DNA from: Beduinella massiliensis
Lineage (GTDB): Bacteria > Bacillota > Clostridia > Christensenellales > Aristaeellaceae
Assembly (NCBI RefSeq): GCF_900199405.1
Contig: NZ_LT963430.1
Coordinates: 2,759,605-2,823,604, forward strand
Length of the DNA stretch: 64,000 bases
Reading direction: 5' to 3'
Below are positions 57,042 through 64,000 of this stretch, one piece after another. Within the stretch, counting starts at the first letter, position 1, and each line of letters opens with the position of its first letter. The position numbers and the translations under genes are program-made. The notes below the pieces were generated by a model. The model was given only the letters and a program-made list of their open reading frames with translations, was not told the origin of the DNA and searched no databases.

Positions 57042-57625
57042 ATCGATTCATCCTCCCCGCAAAAGATCCGCTTCAGAATGGACGTCCAGTGCACGGGTTC
57101 GTCGGGCGCCCCCTCGCCGAGCGGCTGCGCCGTGTCCGCCGCCGCGTCGCTGCCATCCTCGATCAGACATAGCGACGGATAGAGCACGCACCACCAGTTG
57201 CGCCCGCCGCCTCCGCCCAGCACGATGCGCAGCGCCGGATATGTGCCTGCGGGCACCGTCTCCCCGCCGTACACGCGCGTAGGAAAATCGCACAGTCCAA
57301 AGCTTGCTTCGACGCTCCCGTCAAAGCCCTCCGCGCGCGCCGTTTCCCGTGCGGTCTGTTCGATGGCCGCCAGATTCTCCTCGATCGCCCTGCTCGCCGC
57401 TTCGTAGGTCTCCTTTGAAAGCGCCGTGCCGAACGACGCGAGCACCGCGTCGCGCACCTTCAGCTTGACAGCCTGATCCGCCGGTTCGTCGCTCCTCGCG
57501 ATGACGTGAATGCGAATCAGCTCGTTGTTTGAAAGCGCCAGCCCGAGCGCGGAATCCTTCGGCGCATGCAGCGGCGTAAGGCATAGCGCTGCCGCCAGAC
57601 TGAGCGCACACAAAAGACGACCCAT
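57038..57625 (-). CDS. spoIIR: Stage II sporulation protein R
   Basis: A 195-residue secreted forespore signal that activates the SpoIIGA protease and so sigma-E in the mother cell. It has a signal peptide (MGRLLCALSLAAALCLT), the hallmark LIRIHVIARSDEPADQAVKLKVRDAVL, FDGSVEASFGLCDFPTRVYGGETVPAGTYPALRIVLG and NWWCVLYPSLC. Start at 57625 follows AGGGGG. It is translationally coupled to sleB. Confidence 0.94.
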   Translation of the reverse strand: MGRLLCALSLAAALCLTPLHAPKDSALGLALSNNELIRIHVIARSDEPADQAVKLKVRDAVLASFGTALSKETYEAASRAIEENLAAIEQTARETARAEGFDGSVEASFGLCDFPTRVYGGETVPAGTYPALRIVLGGGGGRNWWCVLYPSLCLIEDGSDAAADTAQPLGEGAPDEPVHWTSILKRIFCGEDESI

Positions 57626-57693
57626 GATGCCACCCCCTCGTGATGGCAACAGGGTCGTCCAAACGAACATTTTTTATGCGGCTATGCCCCGAT

Positions 57694-58578
57694 TCAGGGG
57701 CGTATCTCCTGAATTTCCATGCCGGCGTCCGCGCTGGCCGTCATATAGCACGCGCGATAGGTAAAGCGCAGCTTCTGCCAGGCGGCGCGCGCCGTGCGCG
57801 CGTTGAGGAAGACGCCGAAGACCGCCGATCCGCTGCCCGTCATCTGCGCCGCGACTGCTCCCTGCGCCCGCAGCGCCTCAATCGCCAGCCCGATCTCCGG
57901 GCGCAGCGCCTGCGCGACGGGCTGAAGCGTGTTGCCCAGCGACTGACACAACATACGCAGGTCACCTGAGGCCAATGCCTGCTGCGCCCGATCCGTCTGC
58001 GGCCGCCGCATCTGCGCGCCGTCCTGCTCGTGCAGCCTGCCAAACACATCGCGCGTCGAAAGACCCCGGCACGGCTGGATGACGACCAGCCAGATCTGGC
58101 GCGCGCAGGGCAGCGGGGTGAGCTTCTCCCCCACCCCCCGCGCGCGCTGCAGACCGCCCCGCACGCAGAAGGGGACGTCCGCGCCCACGCCAAGGCCGAT
58201 GCATTCCAGCTCCGCCTCCGTCAAACCGCAGCGCCACAGACGGTTGAGTCCCACCAGCACGGCGGCCGCGTCCGCGCTGCCGCCGCCCATGCCCGCCGCG
58301 ACCGGGATGCGCTTTCCCAGCCAGAGCCTCGCCCCCCGGCGCGTGCCGGTCGCGGCGAGAAGCTGCTGCGCGGCCTTCAGCACGAGGTTTCCCTTGTCGG
58401 ACGGCACGCGTCCGCCTCTGCCCACCTCGAGCGTCAGCTCCGGCGCTTCCTCGATCGTGAGCGTATCCGCCAGCGTCACGGACTGCATCAGCATATCCAG
58501 TTCATGGTAACCATCTTCGCGTTTTCCCCGGACGTCCAACGTCCAGTTGATCTTCGCGCGGGCCTGTATGCGCAGCAT
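57694..58578 (-). CDS. ispE: 4-diphosphocytidyl-2-C-methyl-D-erythritol kinase
   Basis: A 294-residue GHMP kinase of the MEP isoprenoid pathway. N-terminal ARAKINWTLDVRGKREDGYHELDMLMQS, ATP loop PVAAGMGGGSADAAAVL, GADVPFCVRGG and the C-terminal MTGSGSAVFGVF. GGAGG is 8 bases before the ATG at 58578; the adjacent ATG at 58581 is also possible. It follows sipL by 68 bp. Together with ispH-rpsA it shows that the MEP route is used. Confidence 0.94.
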   Translation of the reverse strand: MLRIQARAKINWTLDVRGKREDGYHELDMLMQSVTLADTLTIEEAPELTLEVGRGGRVPSDKGNLVLKAAQQLLAATGTRRGARLWLGKRIPVAAGMGGGSADAAAVLVGLNRLWRCGLTEAELECIGLGVGADVPFCVRGGLQRARGVGEKLTPLPCARQIWLVVIQPCRGLSTRDVFGRLHEQDGAQMRRPQTDRAQQALASGDLRMLCQSLGNTLQPVAQALRPEIGLAIEALRAQGAVAAQMTGSGSAVFGVFLNARTARAAWQKLRFTYRACYMTASADAGMEIQEIRP

Positions 58579-58646
58579 CATCGCGTCCTCCGAGCCTTTT
58601 TTTCTATTGTACTTCCTTTTGCGCGTTCCGGCAAGAGGGAGCCTCC

Positions 58647-60185
58647 TCAAGCCTCCATCGCGCCGCGCTTTAAGATGACGATCGGCTCGCCTGGACGCAC
58701 GTCCTGCAGCTTGGGGTTGAAAGCCGTCAGCGTCTCCTCCCCGATGCGGTAGCGCTTGGCCACGTCCCAGGACGTCTCGCAGTCCTTAGGGTAGTACAGG
58801 ATGATACCGCCCGACTCCTCTGGCACCTGCATGGTCTCGATGTCCGTGATGATGCCAAAGGGCTGCGCGCAGTATTCCATGCCCTCCAGGGCCAGTATGA
58901 AGCGAACCTCCGCCCGGTCGGACGTGATGGCCGACGCCACCGCTTCGACGCATTCCAAGGTGATTGCCGCGCTCGACGGCAGGTCGCAGACGAACTGCAT
59001 GGAAAACGGCACGTCCTGATGAACCGACACAGGCACGTCGGAATCCATCGGCAGGTAGCAGAGCGTCACCCCCAGCATACCATCCACCCGCAGGCGTCCG
59101 TTCACGTTTTCGCGCGTGCCCACCGCCGGCTGCACGAAGGCCGCCAGCATCGTGCCGATCGGCTGTGCGTCGTCCGGCATGGCGATCATCAGCTTGCCGC
59201 TCTCCCGCGCGGCGCAGGTCAGGTCGTCGGTGTGTATCTCCACCGTCCGGCGCTGCGGCACCACCTGCTCCCCCTCCGTCGTGTAGGCGTCGTCGAGCAG
59301 CGTGCATTCCGACCGTTCGGTCGCCCGGACGCTGACGAGCAGTTCCACCTCCGCGCGCAGGATGCGCGCGTCCTCCCCCGCCTCCATGGAATCGACCATG
59401 ACGTCCACAATTTGTACGCGCGCGTCGATCTCGTCGTCGTCGCCCGTTTGCAGTGTGACGGCCTGCTCAAAGGGCGTGCTGTGGCGCGTCACCACGAGCG
59501 GATGCCCCGTCTTGCCTGCGTGGTAGACGGTCAGCTCGACCGTACCCGTCACCGTCACACGGCCGTCCCCGCCGACCACGTCCTCAACGCGTGCGTTGGC
59601 CGTCGCGTAGAGCGTGTCCTCGATGCCCAGGGCTGCGGGCAGGTCGAACTCCTCTCGGATCAGTCCCTTTTCACTTCCCGTCGCCGTCGTGCGGCACAGA
59701 TGCAGCTGCTGGCGCTTCGTCTTGAGCACGGAGGAACCTGTGATATCGGTGATCGCATCGACGGGAGCGGCGGTCGTCACGACCGCCGAGAACGTCAGCG
59801 CCGCCGTCAGCGCGAGCCTGCCGCCGTTTGCCTTCGCGCCCGCGTCCTCCACGCCGACGCTCCAGTCGAGCTGCATGCGCGGCGTGACGCCCGGGGATTC
59901 GATGATCTGGTGAAAGTCGCATCCCGTCTCAATCACCTGTACGCGCGTCAGATCCCCCTGCGTGTAAAGGACGTGAAACACGACCTGACCCGAAAGGGTG
60001 AGCTTGTCGTTTTGAACCTCCGCCGTGCCCGGAACCGCCTGCGCCTGCACGCTAAGCACGGTCACCGGATCCCGCATGCTTCCCGGGAGCGCGACCTCCC
60101 CGTCGATCATTGCCTGCTGCTGCAGGTTCGCCACCAGCCGTTCCGCTTCAACGCTTTCGCGCTCAATCTGCCAATCCATCCGCAT
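58647..60185 (-). CDS. sipL: SipL-like spore coat morphogenesis protein (SPOCS repeats plus LysM)
   Basis: A 512-residue protein with repeated DUF3794/SPOCS domains (about residues 20-150, 170-290 and 320-440, each a beta-rich block such as KLTLSGQVVFHVLYTQG and RVTVTGTVELTVYHAG). A C-terminal LysM domain (about 455-505, KDCETSWDVAKRYRIGEETL) follows. The layout and length match Clostridioides SipL, which anchors the coat to the forespore through SpoIVA. Start at 60185 follows GGGGAGGGAC; upstream in-frame sequence has no ribosome site. A sigma-E-like promoter lies directly upstream. Confidence 0.88.
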   Translation of the reverse strand: MRMDWQIERESVEAERLVANLQQQAMIDGEVALPGSMRDPVTVLSVQAQAVPGTAEVQNDKLTLSGQVVFHVLYTQGDLTRVQVIETGCDFHQIIESPGVTPRMQLDWSVGVEDAGAKANGGRLALTAALTFSAVVTTAAPVDAITDITGSSVLKTKRQQLHLCRTTATGSEKGLIREEFDLPAALGIEDTLYATANARVEDVVGGDGRVTVTGTVELTVYHAGKTGHPLVVTRHSTPFEQAVTLQTGDDDEIDARVQIVDVMVDSMEAGEDARILRAEVELLVSVRATERSECTLLDDAYTTEGEQVVPQRRTVEIHTDDLTCAARESGKLMIAMPDDAQPIGTMLAAFVQPAVGTRENVNGRLRVDGMLGVTLCYLPMDSDVPVSVHQDVPFSMQFVCDLPSSAAITLECVEAVASAITSDRAEVRFILALEGMEYCAQPFGIITDIETMQVPEESGGIILYYPKDCETSWDVAKRYRIGEETLTAFNPKLQDVRPGEPIVILKRGAMEA

Positions 60186-60214
60186 GTCCCTCCCCTGATG
60201 CTGTTGCACGCTCC

Positions 60215-60243
60215 ACCCTATGCGCGCTCGGACAGGGTTATGC
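60215..60243 (-). promoter_or_regulatory. Possible sigma-E promoter of sipL
   Basis: On the minus strand GCATAAC (60237-60243), 14-bp spacer, CATAGGGT (60215-60222), close to the sigma-E pattern. The start of transcription would fall about 25 bases before the ATG. Confidence 0.45.
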
Positions 60244-60272
60244 CAAAATGAGCGGCGCGCGCTTCGCCTCTC

Positions 60273-60301
60273 TTGACAGCGGCTTTTTTGCGTGGTAGGA
60301 T
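60273..60301 (+). promoter_or_regulatory. Sigma-A promoter of cysS
   Basis: TTGACA (60273-60278), 17-bp spacer, TAGGAT (60296-60301). It produces the T-box leader. Confidence 0.75.
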
Positions 60302-60304
60302 GAA

Positions 60305-60540
60305 AGAAACACGTTGAACGGGAGCGGTCAGGCATATCGCGGTCGTATAGAGAGGGCGCGCCATAGGCTGGAAGCGCGCTTCGGCCAGACCTGATCGGTT
60401 GCGCCCGGGAGTGCGAGGGGTAACGCCCTCCGGCTGCCGCCGATATCCGGCACGCGGCGCGCGCCGCAAGAGCATAAAGCAAGAGTGGAACCGCGAAGCC
60501 ATCGCCTCTTGTGCCTTCGGGCATGAGGGGAATTTTTATT
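60305..60540 (+). promoter_or_regulatory. T-box leader of cysS
   Basis: A roughly 235-base leader with the T-box core AGAGTGGAACCGCG at 60482-60495 followed by a terminator (60505-60537). TGC at 60412-60414, in the 3' side of stem I, is the probable cysteine specifier. Uncharged tRNA-Cys should allow read-through. Confidence 0.88.
60505..60537 (+). terminator. T-box terminator of cysS leader
   Basis: CCTCTTGTGCC / GGCATGAGGGG stem with TTCG loop, followed by TTTTT; part of the T-box switch. Confidence 0.8.
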
Positions 60541-60561
60541 TTCAGGAAAGGGCGATTCGAC

Positions 60562-61983
60562 ATGAAACTTTACAATTCTGCGACCCATCTCAGGGAAGAC
60601 TTTATCCCTCACGAAAGCGGCAGGGTGAGCATGTACACCTGCGGCCCGACGGTCTATCACTACGCGCACATCGGCAACCTGCGCAGCTACATCATGGAGG
60701 ACGTGCTCGAAAAATACCTGCGCTACGCAGGCTACGACGTGAAGCGCGTAATGAACATCACGGACGTCGGCCACCTTTCATCGGACGCAGACACCGGCGA
60801 GGACAAGATGCTCAAAGGGGCGCGCCGTGAAAAGAAGAGCGTCATGGAGATCGCGCGCTTTTACACGGACGCCTTCTTCGACGACTGCAAAAAGCTCAAC
60901 ATCAAGACGCCGGACGTGGTGCAGCCCGCCACCGGCTGCATCGACGAGTACATCCAAATCATCTCGCGCCTGCTGGAGAAGGGCTATGCCTACCTTGCAG
61001 GCGGCAACGTCTACTTCGACACGTCGAAGCTCGAAAAGTATTACATCTTCAACGAACACGACGAGGAGGACCTGGAGGTCGGCGTACGCGACAGCGTCGA
61101 GGAGGACGACAACAAGCGAAGCAAGGCGGACTTCGTGCTGTGGTTCACGAAGAGCAAATTTCAGGATCAGGAGCTCAAGTGGGATTCTCCGTGGGGCGTA
61201 GGCTATCCGGGCTGGCACATCGAGTGCTCCGGCATTTCGCTGAAATACCTGGGCGAGCGCCTCGACCTGCACTGCGGCGGCATCGACAACGCATTCCCCC
61301 ATCACACCAACGAGATCGCACAGTCGGAGGCGTATCTGGGGCATCCCTGGTGCAAGTACTGGTTCCACGTGCACCATCTGAACACCTCCACCGGCAAGAT
61401 GTCCAAGTCCAAGGGGGAATTCCTGACCGTATCGCTTCTGGAAGAAAAGGGCTACGATCCGCTCGTCTACCGGCTGTTCTGCCTGCAATCCCATTACCGC
61501 AAGGGGCTCGTCTTCACGTGGGAGAACCTGGACAACGCTGCCGCCGCTTACCAAAAGCTTCTTGCGCGCATCGCTTCGCTCTCCCCTTCGGCGGGCGAAG
61601 CGATCGACACGGAAGGCGCCGCACCGCTGCGTCAGGCTTTCCAGAGCGCGCTCGACAACGACCTGAACACGTCGCTCGCGGTCACCGTACTCTACGACGT
61701 ACTCAAGGCCGACATCGGCGACGCGACGAAGCGCGCCCTGCTGGACGAATTTGACCAGGTGCTCTCCCTGAACCTGCTTTCGGGGGCGGAGGCGCTCTCT
61801 AAAAAGCAGCAGGAGGAAGCCGCGCCGCAGGCCGACCCGGAAATTGAGGCGCTGATCGCGGCGCGCGCGCAGGCCAAGAAAGAGCGGAACTTCGCGCTGG
61901 CCGACCAGATTCGAGACGATCTGAAGGCGCGCGGCATCGAGCTCGTCGACACGAAGGAAGGGACTCGGTGGAAGCGCCTGTAA
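60562..61983 (+). CDS. cysS: Cysteinyl-tRNA synthetase
   Basis: A 473-residue class I synthetase. Start ATG 60562 (MKLYNSATHLREDF) follows AGGAAAGGGCGA. HIGH-type motif HIGN at residues 36-39, zinc ligands Cys27 (MYTCGPT), Cys in HIECSGIS and His in FPHHTNE, the KMSKSKGE ATP loop, and the C-terminal anticodon-binding region (IEALIAARAQAKKERNFALADQIRDDL). Controlled by the upstream T-box. Confidence 0.96.
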   Translation: MKLYNSATHLREDFIPHESGRVSMYTCGPTVYHYAHIGNLRSYIMEDVLEKYLRYAGYDVKRVMNITDVGHLSSDADTGEDKMLKGARREKKSVMEIARFYTDAFFDDCKKLNIKTPDVVQPATGCIDEYIQIISRLLEKGYAYLAGGNVYFDTSKLEKYYIFNEHDEEDLEVGVRDSVEEDDNKRSKADFVLWFTKSKFQDQELKWDSPWGVGYPGWHIECSGISLKYLGERLDLHCGGIDNAFPHHTNEIAQSEAYLGHPWCKYWFHVHHLNTSTGKMSKSKGEFLTVSLLEEKGYDPLVYRLFCLQSHYRKGLVFTWENLDNAAAAYQKLLARIASLSPSAGEAIDTEGAAPLRQAFQSALDNDLNTSLAVTVLYDVLKADIGDATKRALLDEFDQVLSLNLLSGAEALSKKQQEEAAPQADPEIEALIAARAQAKKERNFALADQIRDDLKARGIELVDTKEGTRWKRL

Positions 61984-61999
61984 AGGCGCCTATGAAAAT

Positions 62000-62026
62000 A
62001 GCCCGGCAAATGCCGGGCCGTTTTTA
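62000..62026. terminator. Terminator between convergent cysS and spo0A
   Basis: GCCCGGCA / TGCCGGGC stem with a short A-T loop followed by TTTTT on the plus strand; likely also limits spo0A transcripts. Confidence 0.8.
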
Positions 62027-62051
62027 TATTCAGACCTTCTTAAAATTCGCT

Positions 62052-62834
62052 TCAGGCGCTGCGCTCCACGCGCATCTTGTCCGCGACCAGCGCGATGAAC
62101 TCGCCGTTCGTGGGCTTGTCGTCCGGAGAACACACGTTAGCGCCGAAGACCTGATTGAGCACCTCGACGCGGCCGCGGCTCCAGGCCACTTCGATCGCAT
62201 GTCGAATTGCGCGCTCCACCTTGCTGGCCGTCGTGGAGAATTTACGCGCGATGCCGGGATAAAGCTCCTTGGTGATGCGGTTGATGAGCTCCGGCTGGTC
62301 CATCACCATCTTCACCGCCTCACGCAGGAACTGATAGCCCTTGATGTGCGCCGGGATGCCGACCGTCAAAAACAGGCTTGCAATTTTTTCTTCTACCGAG
62401 CGCGCGGGGACCGCGGGCGGCGGCGGCGTCATCATCAGGGTCTCCTGGTTTGCTCCGCGCGTCGAGGCGACCTCCATCACGCGCTGATAGAGAACCGGGA
62501 AGTCAAAGGGCTTGATCATGTAATAGCGCACACCGAGCTGCACCGCCCGCGTAATAAAATCATCCCTGCCCAGCGCCGTCAGCACGATGACCTCCGGCTT
62601 GCGCGCGATATCCATGCGCAGAAGCTGTTCAAGCATCGTGTAACCATCCATCTGCGGCATAATGATGTCTGACAAAAGGACGTCCGGCTGCGTCTGACGG
62701 ATCAGTTCGAGGGCCTCTACCCCATTGCTGGCCTGACCCACAACGCTTACCCCTTCGCGCTGGGCAAAGTAGTCCGCCACCACGCGCCTTAGCTCTACGT
62801 TGTCATCTACGATCAGAAGTTTTACCGTCTCCAT
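62052..62834 (-). CDS. spo0A: Stage 0 sporulation protein A
   Basis: A 260-residue master regulator of sporulation. The receiver domain (residues 1-~120) has Asp10, Asp11 and the phosphorylated Asp56 (LLSDIIMPQMDG), and MIKPFDF with the conserved Lys. A proline-rich hinge (MMTPPPPAVP) leads to the Spo0A DNA-binding domain with its diagnostic SKVERAIRHAIEVAWSRG. ATG follows GGAGGAG. Three 0A-box-like heptamers lie upstream, consistent with autoregulation. Confidence 0.97.
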   Translation of the reverse strand: METVKLLIVDDNVELRRVVADYFAQREGVSVVGQASNGVEALELIRQTQPDVLLSDIIMPQMDGYTMLEQLLRMDIARKPEVIVLTALGRDDFITRAVQLGVRYYMIKPFDFPVLYQRVMEVASTRGANQETLMMTPPPPAVPARSVEEKIASLFLTVGIPAHIKGYQFLREAVKMVMDQPELINRITKELYPGIARKFSTTASKVERAIRHAIEVAWSRGRVEVLNQVFGANVCSPDDKPTNGEFIALVADKMRVERSA

Positions 62835-62868
62835 TGTTCTCCTCCATCTTCCATTTCATTTATCTTTT

Positions 62869-62918
62869 TTCGACACGCCGCGTATACCGCGTGACGAAAA
62901 TTGACACCTTTTGTCGAA
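62869..62918. promoter_or_regulatory. 0A-box cluster upstream of spo0A
   Basis: TTCGACA (62869-62875, reverse of TGTCGAA), TGACGAA (62892-62898) and TGTCGAA (62912-62918), all matching TGNCGAA, lie between the spo0A promoter and ribosome site. Confidence 0.7.
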
Positions 62919-62944
62919 TTGGTTATTAATTCATCATCGTTTAA

Positions 62945-62973
62945 AGTATAGCACATTATTCCTGGTTTGTGAA
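62945..62973 (-). promoter_or_regulatory. Sigma-A promoter of spo0A
   Basis: On the minus strand TTCACA (62968-62973), 17-bp spacer, TATACT (62945-62950). The transcript would carry the 0A boxes downstream of its start. Confidence 0.65.
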
Positions 62974-63048
62974 GACATAAGAAGTGTATTTGTAGCATTT
63001 ACTTCTAATATTCGTAAGTTTTTGCTTGAAAAAGAGAGGTTTTCCCAC

Positions 63049-63083
63049 TAAAAAACCGTCGGGCAATCACGCCCGGCGGTTTC
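63049..63083 (-). terminator. Terminator of glpK
   Basis: On the minus strand AACCGCCGGGC / GCCCGACGGTT hairpin followed by TTTTTT. Confidence 0.85.
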
Positions 63084-63115
63084 GGGGTAAAAAATCCGAA
63101 TCAAATTGTGCTACT

Positions 63116-64000
63116 TTACTCCGTCTCAATCCAGCGCTTGCAGCGCTCGACCGCGCGGTGCCACTGGCGAAGAATTTCCACGCGTTTCTCGTCCTCCATC
63201 TGCGGAATAAGCCGTACGTCGGCATTCCAGATAGCTGACAGTGCGTCCATGTCCTTCCACACGCCCGTCGCGAGCCCCGCCAGCATCGCCGCGCCCAAGG
63301 CGGTGGTCTCGATGACAGCCGGACGCACCACCGGAATGTCCAGCACGTCCGACTGGAACTGCATCAGGAAGTTATTTGCGCTGGCGCCGCCGTCCACGCG
63401 CAGCCCTTTCGGCGTGAAGCCGCAATCCTTGACCATCGCGGCGACGAGATCCGCCGACTGGAGCGCGATGGATTCCAACGCCGCGCGAACGACGTGCGCC
63501 CGGCCCGTTCCCCGCGTCAGCCCGATCAGCATGCCACGGGAGTACATATCCCAGTAGGGCGCTCCAAGGCCCGTAAATGCCGGCACCAGGTATACGCCGC
63601 CGTTGTCGGGCACGGAGGTGGCGACAGCTTCGCTGTCCGAGGCGCGCTCGATCAGGTGCATCTCATCGCGCAGCCACTGCACTGCCGCGCCGCCAACGAA
63701 GACGCTGCCCTCCAGCGCGTAATGAACCTCGCCTCCGATGCGCCAGGCGACCGTCGTCACCAGGCCGCTCTTGCTCTCCACCGCCTGCGTGCCCGTATTC
63801 ATCAGCAGAAAGCAGCCCGTCCCATACGTGTTTTTCATCATGCCCTGATCGAAGCAGGCCTGTCCGAAAAGCGCGGACTGCTGGTCGCCCGCCATCGCGG
63901 CGACGGGGATCGGCCTGCCCAAAATCTCCGGGTCGAGCATGCCGATGATGCCGGAGGTGTCTACAATTTCCGGAAGGACGGCACGCGGAATGTTCAGCGC
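63116..64000 (-). CDS. glpK: Glycerol kinase, C-terminal 294 residues (cut by window edge)
   Basis: The frame is open to the right edge and shows the C-terminal half of an FGGY-family glycerol kinase, which makes glycerol-3-phosphate from glycerol and ATP. Recognisable blocks: PVAAMAGDQQSALFGQACF, KNTYGTGCFLLMNTG, the GLGAPYWDMYSRGMLIGLTRGT segment and the FGGY signature region GLRVDGGASANNFLMQFQSD. The N-terminal half with the catalytic Asp lies outside the window. Confidence 0.95.
   Translation of the reverse strand, partial: ALNIPRAVLPEIVDTSGIIGMLDPEILGRPIPVAAMAGDQQSALFGQACFDQGMMKNTYGTGCFLLMNTGTQAVESKSGLVTTVAWRIGGEVHYALEGSVFVGGAAVQWLRDEMHLIERASDSEAVATSVPDNGGVYLVPAFTGLGAPYWDMYSRGMLIGLTRGTGRAHVVRAALESIALQSADLVAAMVKDCGFTPKGLRVDGGASANNFLMQFQSDVLDIPVVRPAVIETTALGAAMLAGLATGVWKDMDALSAIWNADVRLIPQMEDEKRVEILRQWHRAVERCKRWIETE

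Overview
The window comes from a spore-forming anaerobic member of the Clostridia with a GC-rich genome. The evidence is spo0A, spoIIR, sleB-ypeB and a SipL-type LysM/SPOCS coat protein, a desulfoferrodoxin-type superoxide reductase, type III glutamine synthetase, a fused IspH/ribosomal protein S1, a Prp-processed L27, and Gram-positive control devices (glycine riboswitch, cysS T-box, sigma-A promoters of the TTGACA-17-TATAAT type). The genus cannot be fixed from the sequence; a gut-type high-GC lineage would fit.

Layout. 1-2.0 kb: the tail of an unknown gene, a DUF554 membrane protein and the rplU-prp-rpmA ribosomal operon. 2.1-8.6 kb: a secreted protein with an internal duplication, a sodium-coupled transporter, a polysaccharide deacetylase, a VanZ-RDD fusion and an HD-domain protein. 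8.6-20.7 kb: carbohydrate utilisation, with a GH30 enzyme, a LacI-controlled operon (lacI, GH31, two CUT1 permeases, solute-binding protein), two zinc dehydrogenases, a divergent ROK regulator and a YARHG protein. 20.8-22.7 kb: an ABC-F protein behind a long structured leader containing a short reading frame and two terminators. 22.7-29.7 kb: a complete glycine cleavage operon (gcvT, gcvH, gcvPA, gcvPB, lplA, lpdA) behind a tandem glycine riboswitch. 29.7-30.8 kb: an intact IS481-like insertion sequence with a 26-bp target duplication. 30.8-42.2 kb: a TPR-GAF-GGDEF protein, a YcaQ-like DNA glycosylase, a heterodimeric ABC exporter, GH78 rhamnosidase, a TolB-like beta-propeller and superoxide reductase.

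42.35-45.35 kb: a tRNA-Leu gene, then an AT-rich islet with an MccF-like S66 peptidase and a decayed GNAT acetyltransferase, bounded on the other side by an inverted second tRNA-Leu that ends a seven-tRNA array. 45.4-50 kb: housekeeping genes (aroQ, ispH-rpsA, plsC, cmk, hutP-like). 50-53 kb: glnN and a small membrane protein. 53-60.2 kb: an MBL-fold protein, an unknown protein, a DUF1934 protein, ypeB, sleB, spoIIR, ispE and sipL. 60.2-64 kb: T-box-controlled cysS, spo0A with nearby 0A boxes, and the 3' part of glpK.

The most unusual items are the ABC-F leader (probably ribosome-mediated attenuation), the insertion sequence with its very long target duplication splitting a divergent promoter region, and the AT-rich islet between inverted tRNA-Leu copies. 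No clearly new multi-gene system was seen.
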